From the NCBI GenBank assembly GCA_038993745.2, contig CP160629.1:806001-870000 (forward strand): a DNA stretch of 64,000 nucleotides, written 5' to 3'. Made by a program: the position numbers and the translations under genes. The notes beneath the pieces were generated by a model. The model worked only from the letters and a program-made list of their open reading frames with translations, did no database searches and had not been told where the DNA came from. Origin of the DNA: Aliivibrio fischeri (GTDB taxonomy: Bacteria; Pseudomonadota; Gammaproteobacteria; Enterobacterales; Vibrionaceae). Shown here piece after piece: positions 31,275 to 39,766 of this stretch (the first letter of the stretch is position 1; every line of letters starts with the position of its first letter).

Positions 31275-33850
31275 TTATTTCTCCACTGTTGCATCAGTTA
31301 GAGCGACATGCAGAATATCGCCTTTCGCATTTGGGTTTTTCTCTGTGTATGTTGCAGGACGGTGTTGTTCACGACCATCTGAAACAAAAACCACATTGTC
31401 ATCACGCTCATCGCTATTGATGAAATGAGTAAAACGTTTTAACTGAGATTCATCATTGATGGTGTCTGTCCACTCACATGAGAATTCATTAACCAGTTTT
31501 GCAACATCCAGTTCTAATTGATCATTGATACCCAGTTTGTTATCAACAATAACTTCGCGTAAATAATCAACACCACCTTCAAGGTTTTCCATCCACACAG
31601 AGGTACGTTGCAGTGGTGCAGCCGTACGAATGTAGAACATCATGAAGCGGTCGATGTATTTAATTAATGTCTCTTGGTCTAGGTCGGTAGCCAGTAAGTC
31701 AGCGTGACGAGGTTTCATACCGCCGTTACCACATACGTACATATTCCAGCCAGCATCCGTAGCAATAATACCTAAATCTTTACCTTGAGCTTCCGCACAT
31801 TCACGAGTACAGCCAGATACACCGAACTTCATTTTATGAGGTGTACGAATACCTTTGTAGCGATTCTCAATCATTACTCCAAGGCCAACAGAGTCTTGAA
31901 CACCATAGCGACACCACGTTGAACCAACACACGTTTTAGCCATACGAAGAGCTTTTGCATACGCTTGACCGGTTTCGTATCCAGCTGCAATTAGCTTTTT
32001 CCAGATAGCTGGCAAATCGTCTTTTTGAGCACCAAATAAACCAATACGTTGAGCACCAGTGATTTTTGTATACAGATTATATTCAGCCGCTACATCAGCA
32101 AGAACGCTTAGAGCCTGAGGTGTTACTTCACCACCTGCCATACGAGGGATAACAGAATAAGTACCATCTTTTTGCATGTTGCCTAAGAAGTTATCGTTAG
32201 TATCATGCAGTTTAACCAGCTCAGGTTTTAGAATGTGTTCGCCCCAGCATGACGCTAAGATTGAACCAACGGCTGGTTTACATACTTCACAACCGTATCC
32301 TTTTCCGTATTTTTCTAGTAGCTCATCAAAAGTTTTGATCTCTTCAATACGGATAAGGTGGAACAGTTCTTGGCGAGAATAAGCAAAGTGTTCACAGATA
32401 TCATTTTTTACTTCAATACCTGATTTTGCTAGTTCTGCATTAAGAACAGACGTTACTAGAGGGATACAACCCCACAGCCAGTACCCGCTCCAGTAACCGC
32501 CTTAATTTCTGCCATTGTGTGATTGCCATCAGCAACCGCTTGAGCAATTTTTCCTTTTGTCACATCAAAACATGAACAAATTACGGCACTTTCAGGTAAT
32601 GAATCAGCACCTAAAGAGGGTTTTTCAGCACCAGCATGCGCAGGTAAGATCAGAAGGTCTGGATGTTCAGGTAAATCGATATCATTCAGTTTAAGTTGAA
32701 GTAAATCACCATAGTCAGAAGTATCACCTACCATTACTGCACCGAGTAACTTTTTGCCATCTTCAGAAACGATAATGCGTTTATAGATCTCTTCTTCTTC
32801 GTTTTGGTAAACGTAGCTTTTACAACCAGGAGTACGGCCATTCGCATCACCAATTGAGCCTACTTTAACGCCTAGAAGTTTTAATTTTGCGCTCATATCA
32901 GCGCCTTCAAACTCACTTTCGTTACCCACTAAATGGTCAACGGCAACCGTTGCCATTTTGTAACCAGGAGCAACCAGTCCATAGAAGGTTTGGTTCCAAG
33001 ACGCACATTCACCAATTGCGTAAATGTTTTTATCTGTTGTTTGGCAGTTGTTGTTGATTTCGATACCGCCACGAGGAGCAATACCTAAGCCCATTTGACG
33101 AGCCAGTTTATCTTGAGGACGAATACCTGCAGAGAAGACAATGAAGTCTGTTTCAAGCTCAGAACCGTCAGCAAAGCGCATTACGTTTCGAGCGTCAATA
33201 CCTTCTGGTGCAATCTCAAGTGTATTTTTACTTGTATGAACTTGTACGCCCATACGTTCAATTTTATTACGTAATTGCAGACCACCTTGTTGATCAAGCT
33301 GTTCAGCCATTAATACAGGAGCAAATTCAACAACGTGAGTCGTTACCCCTAATGCTTTAAGTGCACCAGCAGCTTCAAGGCCAAGAAGGCCGCCACCAAT
33401 AACAACGCCACTTTTACTTTTCTTAGCGGTCGCTTCAATGGATTTTAGATCTTCAATGGTACGGTAAACAAAGCAGTCTTTGCTTTCATTACCTTTAATT
33501 GGTGGGACAAATGGGTAAGACCCCGTAGCAAGGATTAGCTTGTCATATTGAATTTCACGGCCTGTGCTTGAGTAAACAATGCGGTTTTCACGGTTAACGT
33601 TAATTGCACGTTCGCCCAGTAATACATTGATGCCGTGTTTTTCGTAGAAGCCTTCTTTAACAAGAGAAAGTTCATCAGCAGTATGATGAGAGAAGTAAGA
33701 CGAAAGGTGAACACGATCGTATGCGATTCGAGGTTCTTCACAAAACACGGTGATGTCCATGTTTTGAACGTCAGTTTTATCGACTAAATCTTCGATATAG
33801 CGATGACCAACCATGCCATTACCGATGATGACTAACTTCATCTTGCTCAT
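31275..33850 (-). pseudogene. nirB: Nitrite reductase (NADH) large subunit NirB, frameshifted by one missing base
   Basis: NirB reduces nitrite to ammonium with NADH. Visible in order: the FAD site KLVIIGNGMVGHRYIEDL, the NADH site VIGGGLLGLEAAGAL, the BFD-like [2Fe-2S] cysteines CSCFDVTKGK and GAGTGCG, then after the break the sirohaem/[4Fe-4S] ligands CVGSTWC and GCTREC. The break is at 32470-32473: four C's stand where five are needed to read GCGGCIPLVTSVLNAEL. Between the two frames no other stop occurs. The restored product is about 858 residues. The ATG at 33850 behind AGGA is preferred over an upstream start at 33922 that lies in the promoter. Confidence 0.93.
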
Positions 33851-33908
33851 AAGAAATCCTATTATTTTTGATATATAGATATGATGAATTATGAACGAAT
33901 ATGTAGAT

Positions 33909-33922
33909 ATGATGTGGATCAA
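33909..33922 (-). promoter_or_regulatory. FNR-binding site upstream of nirB
   Basis: The minus strand reads TTGATCCACATCAT, nine of ten matches to TTGATnnnnATCAA. It lies 59 bases before the nirB ATG, consistent with an activator site centred near -41.5 for a start around 33874. Confidence 0.75.
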
Positions 33923-33933
33923 TTACGAAATAA

Positions 33934-33954
33934 AACTACCCGAAAGGGGTAGTT
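33934..33954 (-). promoter_or_regulatory. NarP/NarL-like palindrome upstream of nirB
   Basis: Perfect arms AACTACCC / GGGTAGTT flank five bases. The core reads TACCCCT on one strand, which fits the NarL/NarP heptamer TACYYMT. The two heptamers are one base closer than the canonical 7-2-7. The centre is 28.5 bases upstream of the FNR centre, almost the E. coli nirB distance. A factor-independent terminator is less likely because no gene ends here. Confidence 0.55.
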
Positions 33955-34084
33955 CTAAGGTGGTAATATCACTTTTTGTTATTAAATCAAGTAGTTGTAT
34001 GTAGCACGTGAGTAATGCGTGTAGTTTTTTTACAATATCTAACAGAATTATTTTCTTTTTTGTTGGTTTTATTCTTATTTTTTG

Positions 34085-34122
34085 AAAAAAAAAGACAGAA
34101 TGTGAATTCACGTTCTGTCTTT
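34085..34122 (-). terminator. Terminator of the chemoreceptor gene
   Basis: A minus-strand stem AAAGACAGAACGTG / CACATTCTGTCTTT (one mismatch) with AATT loop is followed by nine T's, 25 bases after the stop. Confidence 0.9.
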
Positions 34123-34146
34123 AATTTAGGGATATGTTTAATGAAT

Positions 34147-36021
34147 TTACAGTTTAAATCGGTCGATTTCTTGTTTTAATTCATTTGATAGTTCAGAGAG
34201 CTCAGACGCCTGAATAACAGATTGCTTTGTTTCTTCTGTTAGTTCGTTTGAAACATCACGAACCGCTTCAGTATTACGTGTGATTTCTTCAGTCACAGAT
34301 GATTGCTCTTCAGCGGCCGCAGCAATTTGAGCTGCCATATCACTTATTTGAGTCACTGAGTTCGTGATTTGCAACAAGCTTGCTGAGGCCGATTGCGCAT
34401 CTTCTACACTTGTATTTGCAAGGTTCTGGCTATCTTCCATAATGCCAACTGCTTTTTGCGTTGTTCCTTGCAGTGTTTCGATCATTTGCTGAATTTCTTG
34501 AGTAGAAGCATGAGTTCGTTGGCTTAGAATTCGAACTTCATCAGCAACTACTGCAAAACCACGACCTTGTTCGCCTGCTCGAGCTGCTTCAATAGCGGCA
34601 TTTAATGCAAGCAAGTTAGTTTGTTCTGCAATGTTTTGGATTGTTGAAAGAATCGTATTGATGTTCTGAGCATTATGGTGAAGTTCTTCAATAACGCCAG
34701 TTGCTGTTTCGACTTCTTTTGCAAGGTTGTCGATAGAGTGTTGGCTTTGGCTCACTTGCTCTGCACCATGATTTGATGCTGTCACGGTTTCTTCAGCTGT
34801 TTGAGCTGTATTATCAGCATTACCCGCAATCTCTTGTGTCGCTGCTGCCATTTCATTAATCGCAGTTGCAACCATATTGATTTCATCCATTTGATGTTGG
34901 ATACGAACATTACGTTCTTCCGCTCCCTCTGCCGTAGAGTTTGCTTGGTTTGCTAGTGTTACTGAAATATCACGTAAACGACATACCATTGAATGCATGT
35001 TACCAACAAAGGTATTAAAGTTAATGGCAAGTTGACCGACTTCGTCATCGCTATGAGGTTCTAGACGTTGAGTTAAATCGCCTTCACCAGATGATATTTC
35101 TGCTAGTGCGTCTGATACTCGGATTAAATCTCTAAATAAAAGATTAACTAATGTTGTTACACCAATAGCAACAATTACCGTTAACACAATGCTTAATAAA
35201 ATGATTTCACGAAGTAGGGCACTGTGAGCCGCTTCTTCTGTTTCTTTTGTCATTTCAACTGCAAATGTCCAATTAGTATTTGGTACTTTAGCGAAATAAA
35301 CCAGTTTTTCACTGCCGTTAATATTAGCAACTTCAATGCGATTTGCGCTGATTGAATCTTGAATACTTTGGGCGCTCATATCGCTGAAATAGCGATTCAC
35401 TTCTTTTTTAATTAGCGCTTTATTTGGGTGAGCTAGGAACGTGCCGTCACTATCAATTAGCATTGTAATGGTATCTTTACCTGCATCTAAACTGATCACA
35501 TCATCAATTAGTTGATCAATAAGAACGTCAGCACCAACAACACCTAAGAATTGACCATTTTGATAGACAGGTTCTGCGATGGTTACCAGTAGAGACTGAG
35601 TGATAGCATCTTGATAAGAAGAGGTGATGATCTGCTTATTTTCACGTTGAGCTTCTTGATACCAAGGTCGTTGACGAGGGTCGTAATCTGCTCGATTTCT
35701 CTCTGGGTGGGAGCGGAACATTTCGCCTTGTGGTGTTCCAAAGAAAATGTCATCAAATCCACCAGCTTTACGGCTGATTTGTAGGAATGAAACAACATCT
35801 TCTTCTTGGCTATAGTCATTAAAGGCATGTGCAATTTCAGCTTTTAATGTTATCCAGTTTGATATACCGGTTGTTGCAGCAGATGTAACGCTTTCTGCAC
35901 GTGAATAGACACCATTGCGTGTTTGTTCAAACAGTTGGTTAGAAGCCAACCAAGTAAGAGCAGAGGCAGTGATGATGACAGCAAGTAAACTAGCACCGAT
36001 TAACTTATGTTTTAATTTCAT
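34147..36021 (-). CDS. Methyl-accepting chemotaxis protein with Cache sensor domain
   Basis: The 624-residue transmembrane receptor has TM1 near residues 9-28, a periplasmic dCache-type domain (about 35-275) with RPWYQEA and [14 protein letters not shown] motifs, TM2 near 285-307, HAMP near 308-360, and a cytoplasmic signalling domain. The hairpin tip reads [20 protein letters not shown] near 470, the strictly conserved CheA/CheW contact. dCache domains of this RPWY type often bind amino acids or amines, but the ligand cannot be read from sequence. It is monocistronic, with its own terminator. Confidence 0.95.
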   Translation of the reverse strand: MKLKHKLIGASLLAVIITASALTWLASNQLFEQTRNGVYSRAESVTSAATTGISNWITLKAEIAHAFNDYSQEEDVVSFLQISRKAGGFDDIFFGTPQGEMFRSHPERNRADYDPRQRPWYQEAQRENKQIITSSYQDAITQSLLVTIAEPVYQNGQFLGVVGADVLIDQLIDDVISLDAGKDTITMLIDSDGTFLAHPNKALIKKEVNRYFSDMSAQSIQDSISANRIEVANINGSEKLVYFAKVPNTNWTFAVEMTKETEEAAHSALLREIILLSIVLTVIVAIGVTTLVNLLFRDLIRVSDALAEISSGEGDLTQRLEPHSDDEVGQLAINFNTFVGNMHSMVCRLRDISVTLANQANSTAEGAEERNVRIQHQMDEINMVATAINEMAAATQEIAGNADNTAQTAEETVTASNHGAEQVSQSQHSIDNLAKEVETATGVIEELHHNAQNINTILSTIQNIAEQTNLLALNAAIEAARAGEQGRGFAVVADEVRILSQRTHASTQEIQQMIETLQGTTQKAVGIMEDSQNLANTSVEDAQSASASLLQITNSVTQISDMAAQIAAAAEEQSSVTEEITRNTEAVRDVSNELTEETKQSVIQASELSELSNELKQEIDRFKL

Positions 36022-36229
36022 GATTTTGCCTAATCTTATTAAAAGTAATCCATTAATATTAAAAAGCTGTGATTTGTTGGTCTTATTATAAGCTTTGATT
36101 ATGTTATCGGGGCAAAGTGAAATAACTTTACTTATTTATAAGTAGTATTGATGATAAATATTTCAGGTTTTAGTTTTTTATATAAAAAATGAGAATGGAC
36201 GTAGTTTAATAAGTAAACACTAACCTGAA

Positions 36230-36245
36230 ACGTAAACGGTTGCGT
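36230..36245 (+). promoter_or_regulatory. PurR-like operator upstream of the 5'-nucleotidase gene
   Basis: ACGTAAACGGTTGCGT matches the PurR consensus ACGCAAACGTTTGCGT at 14 of 16 positions. A nucleotidase releasing purine nucleosides is a plausible target. It could also be the site of another LacI-family regulator. Confidence 0.5.
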
Positions 36246-36368
36246 GTTTAGTGTGTGTTAATTCCTTGTGTGGTTTATCTTTTTTTACATAATGATCAGT
36301 AATTTTTAGTGATCTAATAGACATATTTATGAGATCAATGTGAGTGTATGACGTAATTCTTTTAAACT

Positions 36369-36387
36369 TGGTCAGGTTATTTGACCA
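36369..36387 (+). promoter_or_regulatory. Inverted repeat near the 5'-nucleotidase promoter
   Basis: TGGTCA and TGACCA arms are separated by seven bases, about 60 bases before the start codon. This looks like an operator, but the regulator is not recognised. Confidence 0.4.
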
Positions 36388-36446
36388 GTTAAAGAGATAA
36401 CATTCTTACTGGTTATAATTTATCCCCCTTTGAATAATGGTGAAAC

Positions 36447-38108
36447 ATGATGGAACGTCTTTCTCTAAAAACAGCTATTGCAGCTGCATTGGTAACAACT
36501 TTAGCTGGTTGTGCGACAACGTCTGAACCTGCTTGGCAAGAAGATACAACATATAAAATCACAGTATTGCATACCAATGATAACCATGGTCGTTTTTGGC
36601 AGAACAAATATGGTGAGTATGGAATGGCTGCTCGTAAAACGTTGATCGATGACATTCGAACTGAAGTGCAAGCAGAAGGGGGCAGTGTGCTTCTTTTATC
36701 TGGTGGTGATATTAACACTGGTGTACCAGAATCAGATTTACAAGATGCAGAACCTGATTTCAAAGGCATGAATAAAATTGGTTATGATGCGATTGCATTA
36801 GGTAACCACGAATTTGATAATCCACTGGATGTACTGCAAAAACAAATTGATTGGGCTGAGTTCCCAATGTTATCTGCCAATATCTATGATAAAAAAACTG
36901 GCGAACGTATGTATCAAGCATACGAAATCTTTGAAAAACAAGGTATTAAAATCGCTGTAGTTGGTTTAACAACAGAAGATACAGCAAAAATTGGTAACCC
37001 TGAGTACATCGGTAGTCTTGAATTCCGCGATCCTAAATTGGAAGCAAAGAAAGTGATTGCTGAATTAAATGAAACTGAAAAACCTGACCTTATTTTTGCC
37101 GTAACTCATATGGGACACTATGAAAATGGTGAGCGTGGTATTAATGCTCCAGGTGATGTTGCTCTAGCGCGTTCTTTGGATATGGGTGAGTTAGATATGA
37201 TTGTGGGTGGTCACTCGCAAGAGCCTGTATGTATGGAAGGCCCTAACTTAATTAAGAAAAACTTTAAGCCGGGTGATGAGTGTAAACCAGACCAGCAAAA
37301 TGGTACATGGATTGTTCAAGCTCACGAATGGGGTAAATACGTAGGTAAAGCTGATTTTGAGTTCCGTAATGGTGAATTAGAAATGGTTAGCTATGATCTT
37401 ATTCCTGTTAACTTGAAGAAAAAAGTAAATATCGATGGTAAAAAACAACGTGTATTTATTGAAGATGAAATTGAACAAGATGCAGAGTTACTTGCTTTCT
37501 TAAAACCGTTCCAAGAAAAAGGACAAGGCCAACTTAATGTTAAGATTGCTTCAACTAATGGCAAATTAGAAGGTGATCGTAATGTTGTTCGTTTTGAACA
37601 AACTAACTTAGGTCGCTTGATTGCTACATCACATATGGTTCGTGCAAAAGCTGATTTTGCAGTAATGAACTCTGGTGGTGTACGTGATTCAATTGAAGCG
37701 GGTGATGTAACTTACAAAGACGTATTAACGGTTCAACCATTTGGCAATATCGTAACTTATGCGGATATGACGGGTAAAGAAGTGTTAGATTACCTTAACG
37801 TAGTTGCGACTAAGCCTGTTGATTCTGGTGCCTATGCTCAATTTGCTGGCATTAAAATGACTGTTGAAAATGGTAAAGTATCAAATGTATTTATTGGTGG
37901 TAAGCAATTACGCCTAGATGAAACATATCGTTTTACAGTACCAAGCTATAACGCTGCTGGTGGCGATGGATATCCAAAAATTTCAGATCACCCTGGCTAT
38001 GTAAATACAGGCTTTGTTGATGCAGAAGTACTTAAAGATTTCCTAGAAACAAACAGTCCTATTGATGTGAATGAATTTGCTCCACACGGTGATATTGTTT
38101 ACAAATAG
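36447..38108 (+). CDS. ushA: 5'-nucleotidase lipoprotein (UshA/NutA type)
   Basis: The 553-residue enzyme hydrolyses extracellular nucleotides to nucleosides and phosphate. A lipobox LAGC near residues 19-22 makes it a lipoprotein, as in the Vibrio NutA enzymes, rather than the soluble periplasmic E. coli UshA. Metal ligands sit in HTNDNHGRFW (DxH), GGDINTG, GNHEFD near 119-124, THMGHYENG and GGHSQE. The substrate-binding domain has NSGGVRDSI and SYNAAGGDGYP. The start may be ATG 36447 or the adjacent ATG at 36450. It feeds purine and pyrimidine salvage and phosphate supply. Confidence 0.93.
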   Translation: MMERLSLKTAIAAALVTTLAGCATTSEPAWQEDTTYKITVLHTNDNHGRFWQNKYGEYGMAARKTLIDDIRTEVQAEGGSVLLLSGGDINTGVPESDLQDAEPDFKGMNKIGYDAIALGNHEFDNPLDVLQKQIDWAEFPMLSANIYDKKTGERMYQAYEIFEKQGIKIAVVGLTTEDTAKIGNPEYIGSLEFRDPKLEAKKVIAELNETEKPDLIFAVTHMGHYENGERGINAPGDVALARSLDMGELDMIVGGHSQEPVCMEGPNLIKKNFKPGDECKPDQQNGTWIVQAHEWGKYVGKADFEFRNGELEMVSYDLIPVNLKKKVNIDGKKQRVFIEDEIEQDAELLAFLKPFQEKGQGQLNVKIASTNGKLEGDRNVVRFEQTNLGRLIATSHMVRAKADFAVMNSGGVRDSIEAGDVTYKDVLTVQPFGNIVTYADMTGKEVLDYLNVVATKPVDSGAYAQFAGIKMTVENGKVSNVFIGGKQLRLDETYRFTVPSYNAAGGDGYPKISDHPGYVNTGFVDAEVLKDFLETNSPIDVNEFAPHGDIVYK

Positions 38109-38128
38109 TAGTAAGTTTACTGGTTAAT

Positions 38129-38160
38129 AAAAAGCCTCCAGATATTTGGAGGCTTTTTTT
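38129..38160 (+). terminator. Terminator of the 5'-nucleotidase gene
   Basis: Stem AAAGCCTCCA / TGGAGGCTTT followed by a T run lies between convergent ushA and smrA and may serve both. Confidence 0.88.
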
Positions 38161-38743
38161 ATGCACTGCGTTTTTGATGCTTTTCTCTGTTCTCTAATTT
38201 CTTTTCTGCGCTTTTCCTTAATAGGATATATACCGCTCCCGATCCACCATGTTGTGCTTTAGCTGAATGTACGCACATCACTTCTTTTATTTGCGGAAGC
38301 CATTGAGCAACATGACTTTTAACTAATGCCGGAGGATTGGATTTTGCACCTTTACCATGAACGATAACAGCAAAGCGTACATCCATTTTCTGGCATTGTT
38401 TTAAAAAATGAAGCACTTCATCTCTAGCTTGTTTTAATGTGCGTTTGTGTAAGTCTAAACGTGCTTGAATTTCATATTTACCGAGACGAACTTTTCGATA
38501 TACGCCATCTTGAACGCCATCGCGTTTAAACTCAATGATATCGTCAGGTTGTAATAATGGTGCATTATCTAAAGACAGAAAATCTGGATCCGTTTCTGAT
38601 AATGCTTGCGCTGCCTCTTTACGTGCTAATTGAGATTCTGTTGCTTTATGGGGAGAGGTTAGTGGTGTCACTATATCTTGTTTAATGGGTTTTACATCTC
38701 CCATCATCTCTTGGAATAGTGAAAATTCATCTGTATGAGGCAT
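38159..38743 (-). CDS. smrA: Smr-domain DNA endonuclease SmrA
   Basis: The 194-residue protein has a charged N-terminal arm followed by a Smr domain: QARLDLHKRTLKQARDEV near residues 93-110, VIVHGKGAKSN near 126-136, and HGGSGAVYILLRK near 166-178. The LDLH and HGKG motifs place it in the MutS2-type Smr nuclease family. Length and the FKRDGVQDGVYRKVRLGKY block match E. coli SmrA (YdaL). Smr domains nick or bind DNA or RNA, but the cellular role of this protein is not defined. Confidence 0.9.
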   Translation of the reverse strand: MPHTDEFSLFQEMMGDVKPIKQDIVTPLTSPHKATESQLARKEAAQALSETDPDFLSLDNAPLLQPDDIIEFKRDGVQDGVYRKVRLGKYEIQARLDLHKRTLKQARDEVLHFLKQCQKMDVRFAVIVHGKGAKSNPPALVKSHVAQWLPQIKEVMCVHSAKAQHGGSGAVYILLRKSAEKKLENREKHQKRSA

Positions 38744-38886
38744 AAATAATCCTTAGAGCGATCATATATTTATTTGGATTATAGTGATGTAATTGATGAA
38801 TTCTAAGCAAATTTTGATGATTTATTTATGAATTCGATTAATTTGATGAATAAATAGCCGAACAAATTGAAAAATGAAAAAAACAC

Positions 38887-38914
38887 TTGTCAAAAAAATC
38901 CTGAGCAGTATTAT
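38887..38914 (+). promoter_or_regulatory. Promoter of tRNA-Pro
   Basis: TTGTCA and TATTAT are separated by 16 bases and followed by AGCCCTCG, a GC-rich discriminator typical of stable RNA promoters. The tRNA begins about 40 bases further on. Confidence 0.7.
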
Positions 38915-38953
38915 AGCCCTCGTTGACACGGACAAGGTCTTTGTTAAACATCT

Positions 38954-39030
<77 letters not shown>

Positions 39031-39035
39031 CTTTT

Positions 39036-39069
39036 AAAAAAGCCGCATCAGAAATGATGCGGCTTTTTT
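39036..39069 (+). terminator. Terminator of tRNA-Pro
   Basis: A perfect stem AAAAAAGCCGCATCA / TGATGCGGCTTTTTT starts six bases after the tRNA. Confidence 0.92.
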
Positions 39070-39168
39070 GCATTTGTCGATCTTATATTCATTCAAGTAA
39101 CTCTTTATTCTACTTACTGTGATTGATATAAAAACGGCATTGATATCACTCAACACCGTTTATTATTT

Positions 39169-39231
39169 CCCTAGTCCCTAGTCCCTAGTCCCTAGTCCCT
39201 AGTCCCTAGTCCCTAGTCCCTAGTCCCTAGT
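39169..39231. repeat. Nine-copy heptanucleotide tandem repeat (CCCTAGT)n
   Basis: Exactly nine perfect copies of CCCTAGT (63 bases). On the minus strand the unit is ACTAGGG, and the first copy provides the TAG stop of the DUF411 gene. The CTAG tetranucleotide, rare in enteric genomes, occurs in each unit. Because the unit is seven bases long, copy-number changes would alter any reading frame through it. Confidence 0.97.
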
Positions 39232-39664
39232 TATGCGTATTAAATAACGCTAATTTTCCATTTTCTTTAAACGCCACAACTTGGTATTTGTCTTTTTTAT
39301 CTCCATATTCCATACCTGGAGAGCCCATTGGCATACCTGGAACGGCTAATCCTTTGTAGTCACGAGGATCAGCAAGAAATTCTTTAATATCAGATGCTGG
39401 AATATGGCCTTCAAATACATAACCATCAATGACAGCGGTATGACAAGAAGTAAGACGAGGATCAACACCTAGTTTTTTCTTAATCGCACTCATGTCTTCA
39501 TGCTTTTCAGTTTTAACGTCATAACCGTTATCTTTCATGTGTTGTTCCCATTCAGTGCAACAACCGCAGTAAGGGGATTTGTAAGAAGTAACTTCGGTTG
39601 CTGCAAATGCAGATGAGCTTATTAACATAAGAGAAGTGAAAGCTATTTTTTTTACGTTTTTCAT
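39227..39664 (-). CDS. DUF411 family periplasmic metal-binding protein
   Basis: The 145-residue protein has a Sec signal peptide (cleavage expected after SSAFA, about residue 21) and the DUF411 core: SPYCGCCTEWEQHMKDNGY with the CGCC motif, LTSCHTAVIDGYVFEGHIPA, and GLAVPGMPMGSPGME. DUF411 proteins are commonly linked to copper or silver resistance and probably bind Cu(I). It follows copA and a micropeptide gene on the same strand, with cueR control likely for the whole unit. The stop codon is inside the CCCTAGT repeat. Confidence 0.9.
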   Translation of the reverse strand: MKNVKKIAFTSLMLISSSAFAATEVTSYKSPYCGCCTEWEQHMKDNGYDVKTEKHEDMSAIKKKLGVDPRLTSCHTAVIDGYVFEGHIPASDIKEFLADPRDYKGLAVPGMPMGSPGMEYGDKKDKYQVVAFKENGKLALFNTHN

Positions 39665-39680
39665 GGTGATATTCCACTAT

Positions 39681-39755
39681 TTACTTTGAATTAGGTGAAA
39701 GCCAGAACCAAAAAACAATGGCGACTATTAAACAAATACCAATTACATTAATCAT
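39681..39755 (-). CDS. Small membrane protein (24 residues) between copA and the DUF411 gene
   Basis: The frame begins MINVIGICLIVAIVFWFW and ends after 24 residues. One hydrophobic segment covers residues 3-19. The ATG has a very good ribosome-binding site (AGGTGG, four bases away), and the gene starts 12 bases after copA. I believe it is real: spacing, signal strength and a plausible transmembrane helix agree. The function is unknown. Its place suggests a copper ATPase accessory or small regulatory peptide. Confidence 0.65.
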   Translation of the reverse strand: MINVIGICLIVAIVFWFWLSPNSK

Positions 39756-39766
39756 GGTTCCACCTG

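Larger units (their letters stand above)
36022..36446. other. 425-base regulatory region between MCP gene and 5'-nucleotidase gene
   Basis: There is no gene here. It holds both divergent promoters, the PurR-like box at 36230-36245 and the dyad at 36369-36387. The rest is AT-rich. Confidence 0.6.

Noticed and set aside
33851..33922. Longer N-terminus for nirB
   Set aside because: It would lie within the promoter next to the FNR site and adds a hydrophobic stretch foreign to NirB.
33934..33954. Factor-independent terminator before nirB
   Set aside because: No gene ends there, the chemoreceptor gene already has a strong terminator at 34085-34122, and the core sequence matches a NarP/NarL site better.
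39169..39231. CRISPR-like or telomere-like array
   Set aside because: The units are seven bases with no spacers and no cas genes nearby. The resemblance of ACTAGGG to eukaryotic telomere repeats is accidental in a circular bacterial chromosome.
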